Source of the DNA: Cloacibacillus evryensis DSM 19522
Lineage (GTDB): Bacteria; Synergistota; Synergistia; Synergistales; Synergistaceae
Direction of reading: 5' to 3'
NCBI RefSeq assembly: GCF_000585335.1
Contig: NZ_KK073872.1
Coordinates: 723,317 to 787,316, forward strand
Length of the DNA stretch: 64,000 nt
The notes under the pieces were generated by a model. The model was not told the origin of the DNA. It worked only from the letters and a program-made list of their open reading frames with translations, and searched no databases. Shown here in pieces: positions 59,789-64,000 of this stretch (the stretch's first letter is position 1; each line of letters starts with the position of its first letter). Position numbers and translations under genes: made by a program.

Positions 59789-60849
59789 TGAAAAATTCGA
59801 CCAAACTTACGCTCAACGTCATCTGCCTCGGACTCCTCGCCCTCTTCCTCTGGTGGGCGCAGGACAGCCTCGACGGCTACAAGATCCAGGTGCTGAACCT
59901 GATCGCCGTCAACGCGATCCTCGCGATCAGCCTCAACCTCATCTACGGCTTTACCGGCATGTTCTCCCTCGCCCACGCGGGCTTCATGGCGATCGGCGCC
60001 TACGTGACGGCGATCCTCATCCTGCCGGCGGCGCAGAAGGAGATGATGTACATCCTCGAACCGATGATGTGGCCCTTCTCCGTGATGCACGCCCCCTTCT
60101 TCATCGCCGTCGTCGCCGGCGGACTCGTCGCGGCCCTCGTCGGCCTGCTGATGGCGCTTCCCTGTCTCAAGCTCGGCGGCGACTATCTCGGCATCGCGAC
60201 GCTCGGCTTCGGCGAGATAATCCGCGTCCTCTTCACGAACATGACGCCGGTCACAAACGGCGCGCTGGGGCTGAAAGGCATCCCGGCCTACGCCAACCTC
60301 GGCTGGAACTATTTCTGGTGCGTACTGACCTTTTATGTGATCGTCAAGCTGCTGTCGAGCAACTTCGGCAACACCCTGCGCGCCGTGCGCGACGACGAGG
60401 TCGCGGCGAAGGCGATGGGCATAAATACCTTCCGCACCAAGACGATATCCTTTGTCATCGGCGCTTTCTTCGCCGGTGTCGGCGGCGCTCTGATGGGCAG
60501 CCTCATCACCACGATAGACCCGAAGATGTTCAACTTCCAGCTCACCTTCAACATCCTGATGTTCGTCGTCGTCGGCGGCCTCGGCTCGATAACCGGCTCG
60601 CTCATAGGCACGGTGGTCATCACCGTGCTGCTTGAGTGGCTGCGTTTCGTCGAGGACTCAATAACGATCTTCTCGTGGGAGTTTGCGGGGGTCCCCGGTA
60701 TGCGAATGCTGATCTTCTCGCTGCTTTTGCTCTTCATCATCCTCTACCGCCGCGAGGGAATAATCGGAGGCTACGAATTCAGCTGGGACAGCGCCGCGCG
60801 CTTAGCGAAGCGTATCTTCCGGGGAAAGGGGGCGCGCGCCAATGGCTGA
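59785..60849 (+). CDS. livM: Branched-chain amino acid ABC transporter, permease
   Basis: 354 residues with about nine or ten helices. AILAISLNLIYGFTGMFSLA HAGF-type motif near residues 45-70, FGEIIRVLFTNM and RAVRDDEVAAKAMGINTFRT as the ATPase contact loop. The C-terminal tail is basic. Overlaps livH by 4 nt and livG by 8 nt. Confidence 0.94.
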   Translation: MMKNSTKLTLNVICLGLLALFLWWAQDSLDGYKIQVLNLIAVNAILAISLNLIYGFTGMFSLAHAGFMAIGAYVTAILILPAAQKEMMYILEPMMWPFSVMHAPFFIAVVAGGLVAALVGLLMALPCLKLGGDYLGIATLGFGEIIRVLFTNMTPVTNGALGLKGIPAYANLGWNYFWCVLTFYVIVKLLSSNFGNTLRAVRDDEVAAKAMGINTFRTKTISFVIGAFFAGVGGALMGSLITTIDPKMFNFQLTFNILMFVVVGGLGSITGSLIGTVVITVLLEWLRFVEDSITIFSWEFAGVPGMRMLIFSLLLLFIILYRREGIIGGYEFSWDSAARLAKRIFRGKGARANG

Positions 60850-61682
60850 TACGATACTGAAGACTGAGGACGTCATGATAAAATTCGGCGGCCTCACCGC
60901 CGTCAGCGGCTTCACCATAGAGGTCGAGCGCGGCTCGATAACGAGCCTCATCGGTCCGAACGGCGCGGGAAAGACCACCTGCTTCAATATAATCACCGGT
61001 TTTTACAAGCCGACGTCGGGGCGCGTCATCTTTGACGGCTGCGACATCACGCCGCTGGAGCCGCACATCGTCTGCAAGAGCGGCGTCGCGCGCACCTTTC
61101 AGAACATCCGCCTCTTTACCGGCGGCACCGTGCTGCAAAACGTCATGACCGCCTGCTGGGTGCGCCAGCGGGCTCCGTGGTGGAGCGCGCCGCTCTATCT
61201 GCCGCTCTTCCTCCGCGAAGAGCGCGAGATACGCGGGCGTTCGATGGAGCTGCTCGAGGCGGTGGGGCTGGACAAGCTCGCGGGCGAGGTCGCCACGGGA
61301 CTGCCCTACGGCGCGCAGCGTCGTCTGGAGATAGCGCGCGCCCTCGCGACGAACCCGAAGCTGCTGCTCCTCGACGAACCTGCCGCGGGCATGAACCCGC
61401 AGGAAAGCCAGGATCTGATGGACTTTATCAGAAGCATCCGCGATAAATTCGACGTTACGATATTGATGATCGAGCACGACATGAAGGTCGTCATGGGCGT
61501 CTCCGAATGGATACGCGTGCTTGACTACGGACAGCTCATCGCCGAGGGCACTCCGGCGGATATCCGCTCAAACCCGAAGGTCATCGAGGCATATCTCGGC
61601 AAAGACGCGGCCCGCGCCGGAGAAAGCCCCGCCCGCAGGGCGGCCTCCGGCGGGCGTCCGTGCGAGGGGGAGGAATCTGACC

Positions 61683-61690
<8 letters not shown>
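60842..61690 (+). CDS. livG: Branched-chain amino acid ABC transporter, ATP-binding protein
   Basis: 282 residues. Walker A GPNGAGKTT (about 40-48), the LivG-type signature LPYGAQRRLEIARALA, Walker B LLLLDEPAAGMNP, and the H-loop in MIEHDMKVVM. A Gly/Arg-rich C-terminal extension (AARAGESPARRAASGGRPCE) follows the domain. Overlaps livF by 8 nt. Confidence 0.95.
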
Positions 61691-62387
<697 letters not shown>

Positions 62388-62413
62388 AAAAACGGATAAT
62401 TTTTTATGAAACG

Positions 62414-62442
62414 AGCCTCCGCCATCGTCAGGCGGAGGCTCA
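62414..62442. terminator. Hairpin between livF and the M13 peptidase gene
   Basis: GAGCCTCCGCC (62414-62424) pairs with GGCGGAGGCTC (62432-62442). T-tracts on either side are poor (ATTTG, CGTTTC), so termination is likely but not certain. Confidence 0.6.
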
Positions 62443-62490
62443 TTTGCAATATATGCCGCCGCAGGGCGAAATCAGCCGGCGCGGGCTATC

Positions 62491-64000
62491 CTACCAGAGG
62501 GCGATCCTCTTCTCCGGCGCGAGGTACATGCCGTCCCCGGGCTTCACATCGAAGGCGGCGTAGAATTCCGGCATCTGCTGGACGTTTACATTCGTGCGCA
62601 GATAAGAAAGCGGGTGGATGTCCATTTTTAGATAGTATTCCTCCGCCTCCTTGGTCTTGCGGCTACGCCACAGCCGGGCGTAGGCCTTGAAAAATTTCGC
62701 GAAATCGAATCCCGGCACTTCGCGGCCGATCGCCGTCACGCAAGAGATGCCGCCGAGGTCGGCGATCGCCTCGCTGATCACCAGTTCGCCGTCGGCCTTC
62801 ACGCCGGGCAGCACCTCGATCGTCGAGAAGTAGTCGCTGATTTTCTTTGCGCGTTCGTCAAAGGCTTCGCGGTCCGCCTCCGTCCACCAATTGACGAAGT
62901 TGCCCTTCTCATCGTACTGCGAGCCGTTTGTGTCGAAGGCGTGCGTTATCTCGTGCCCGATCACCATGCCGATAGCTCCGAGCAATTCCTCCTCGCCTCC
63001 GGCGGGCGAATAGAAGACGCCGCCAAGAATGCCGGCGGGGATGTTGATCGAGTTGTCAGAGCCTGAATAGTAGGCGTTGACCGTTTGCGGCGTGACGTCC
63101 CACTTGCTCCTGTCCACCTTCGTGTTCACCAGCTTGATGTCGCGCAGGCGCTTGAAGTCGGCAATGGCGGCGACGGCTTCCACGAGATTGCCGCCCTCTT
63201 TCGTATCCTTAAAGTCCAACGCTGAAAAATCCTCCCACTTGTCAGGGTGGGAGACGCGCACCGTAAGATTGTCGAGCTTGATCACAGCCTTGTTTCGCGT
63301 GCTCTCCGTCAGCCAGCTCTCGCCGTGCAGCATGTTCCGGTAGTACCCGACCACCTTCGCAATAAACCCTTCTATCCGGGCCTTCGTCTTGGGGTCGGCG
63401 TATCTTTCTGCGTATAACCTGCCGAGCGGTTCTCCGAGATAGGCCGAAACCATTCCGTAGGCGTACTTTTCGTCGGGGACCGCGCCGCTGCTGCCCATTA
63501 TGGCGTTTCCGCGTTCCACGGACCAGCCGCGCGTCTCGCGGTCCAGCAGGTTTGCTGTTGAAAACAGCGTACTGATGATGAGGTAGCTCTTTATATCCTC
63601 AAGATTCTCCGGGCGGTAGAGGTCGTTCAGGGAAGCTAGCCATTTCGGCTGCATGAGGACGAACTCGCGGCTGCCGCCGGAGCCCAGCGAATCGACCGCC
63701 GCGGTGAGCGGGAACCTTGTCGAAGCCTTGGCGAGCTCTTCCTTCGTGCGCACGTTGTAGAGGGCGGCCTGCGCCGCGGGCGAATAGAGCTCCTTCCGCC
63801 CCATCGCCTGCGCGGCCAGCTTTTTTTCGACGCGGAAGAGGCCGTCGTTCATCGCCTCGGCGCGGGCCTTGTCGTAGCCGGCCTTTTGCAGCAGCTTGAC
63901 GATAAAAATATCGTTCGCCGCTTTGCGGCGTTTGGCCGAATCGCTGAGCTCCTTCGCGCGGTACTCGTCGGCATCCATCAGCAGCAGCCCCGTCGGGGCG
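62491..64000 (-). CDS. M13 (neprilysin-like) metallopeptidase, N-terminus missing
   Basis: About 502 residues are visible and the frame is open at the right edge. The C-terminal catalytic domain has VIGHEITHAFD (HExxH), the third ligand Glu in ISEAIADLGG, NAYYSGSDNSINIPAGIL before it, and the usual tryptophan at the end (ALW). Full-length members have about 650-700 residues with a signal peptide, which would lie beyond the window. It cleaves peptides outside the cytoplasm, in line with a peptide-fermenting life. Confidence 0.92.
   Translation of the reverse strand, partial: APTGLLLMDADEYRAKELSDSAKRRKAANDIFIVKLLQKAGYDKARAEAMNDGLFRVEKKLAAQAMGRKELYSPAAQAALYNVRTKEELAKASTRFPLTAAVDSLGSGGSREFVLMQPKWLASLNDLYRPENLEDIKSYLIISTLFSTANLLDRETRGWSVERGNAIMGSSGAVPDEKYAYGMVSAYLGEPLGRLYAERYADPKTKARIEGFIAKVVGYYRNMLHGESWLTESTRNKAVIKLDNLTVRVSHPDKWEDFSALDFKDTKEGGNLVEAVAAIADFKRLRDIKLVNTKVDRSKWDVTPQTVNAYYSGSDNSINIPAGILGGVFYSPAGGEEELLGAIGMVIGHEITHAFDTNGSQYDEKGNFVNWWTEADREAFDERAKKISDYFSTIEVLPGVKADGELVISEAIADLGGISCVTAIGREVPGFDFAKFFKAYARLWRSRKTKEAEEYYLKMDIHPLSYLRTNVNVQQMPEFYAAFDVKPGDGMYLAPEKRIALW

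Overview
The window most likely comes from a strictly anaerobic, amino-acid-fermenting member of the Synergistota (Cloacibacillus-like). The main reasons are a secreted M14 peptidase ending in a Synerg-CTERM-type tail (GCNAG, hydrophobic segment, KKKG), a ferredoxin-based metabolism (one-chain pyruvate:ferredoxin oxidoreductase, four-subunit branched-chain 2-oxoacid oxidoreductase, anaerobic NrdDG), two EtfBA/FAD-oxidase modules, and a Gram-negative envelope pathway (KdsB-KdnB-KdnA). The backbone is GC-rich; the mobile region at about 23.5-33.5 kb is clearly poorer in GC.

Layout. 1-1.7 kb: end of an EtfA/FAD-oxidase pair. 2.0-9.1 kb: an adenosylcobalamin riboswitch with its own promoter, then aconitase-isocitrate dehydrogenase-citrate lyase (citDEF). 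9.4-14.6 kb: pyruvate:ferredoxin oxidoreductase and a PycB/OadA-type carboxyltransferase. 14.7-16.1 kb: a gene remnant, a DUF1622 membrane protein and a transaldolase. 16.3-17.1 kb: a rhuM gene cut off by a decayed IS. 17.2-23.3 kb: the M14 peptidase, a LUD-domain protein and copper export (copZ, copA).

23.4-33.0 kb: tRNA-Ser(UGA) followed by two integrated elements. Its 3' end (CCTCCACTCTCCGCCA) occurs three times (23449, 31782, 32983). The first interval (8.3 kb) has an N-terminal DUF6538-like integrase, an RHH protein, small phage-type genes, a BRO/KilAC antirepressor, seven 47-nt repeats with a variable 9-nt centre beside a very AT-rich stretch, and a second small recombinase. The second interval (1.2 kb) holds little more than a HigBA-type toxin-antitoxin pair. 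Each att copy is followed by a terminator.

33.2-38.9 kb: a second RHH gene, small genes, an intact IS1202-type IS with a 16-bp target duplication ending at the -35 box of kdsB, and the Kdo8N genes kdsB-kdnB-kdnA. 39-44.6 kb: M20 peptidase, NlpC/P60 protein, prmA-rsmE, lrgAB. 44.7-50.3 kb (minus strand): buk, a P-loop NTPase, vorDABC and ilvE, which together describe oxidative branched-chain amino acid fermentation with ATP formation at the kinase. 50.7-53.9 kb (minus): etfBA plus FAD oxidase. 54.1-57.4 kb: nrdR-nrdD-nrdG behind NrdR boxes. 57.5-62.4 kb: livJHMGF, branched-chain amino acid import that would feed the ilvE-vor-buk route. 62.5 kb to the end: an M13 peptidase running off the window.

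Metabolic reading (inference): peptides are cut and imported; branched-chain amino acids are transaminated (IlvE) and oxidised to acyl-CoA with reduction of ferredoxin (Vor), and ATP is made by Buk; pyruvate goes through PFOR. The aconitase/ICDH/citrate lyase block links oxaloacetate plus acetate with 2-oxoglutarate. The Etf/FAD-oxidase modules probably handle 2-hydroxyacids.
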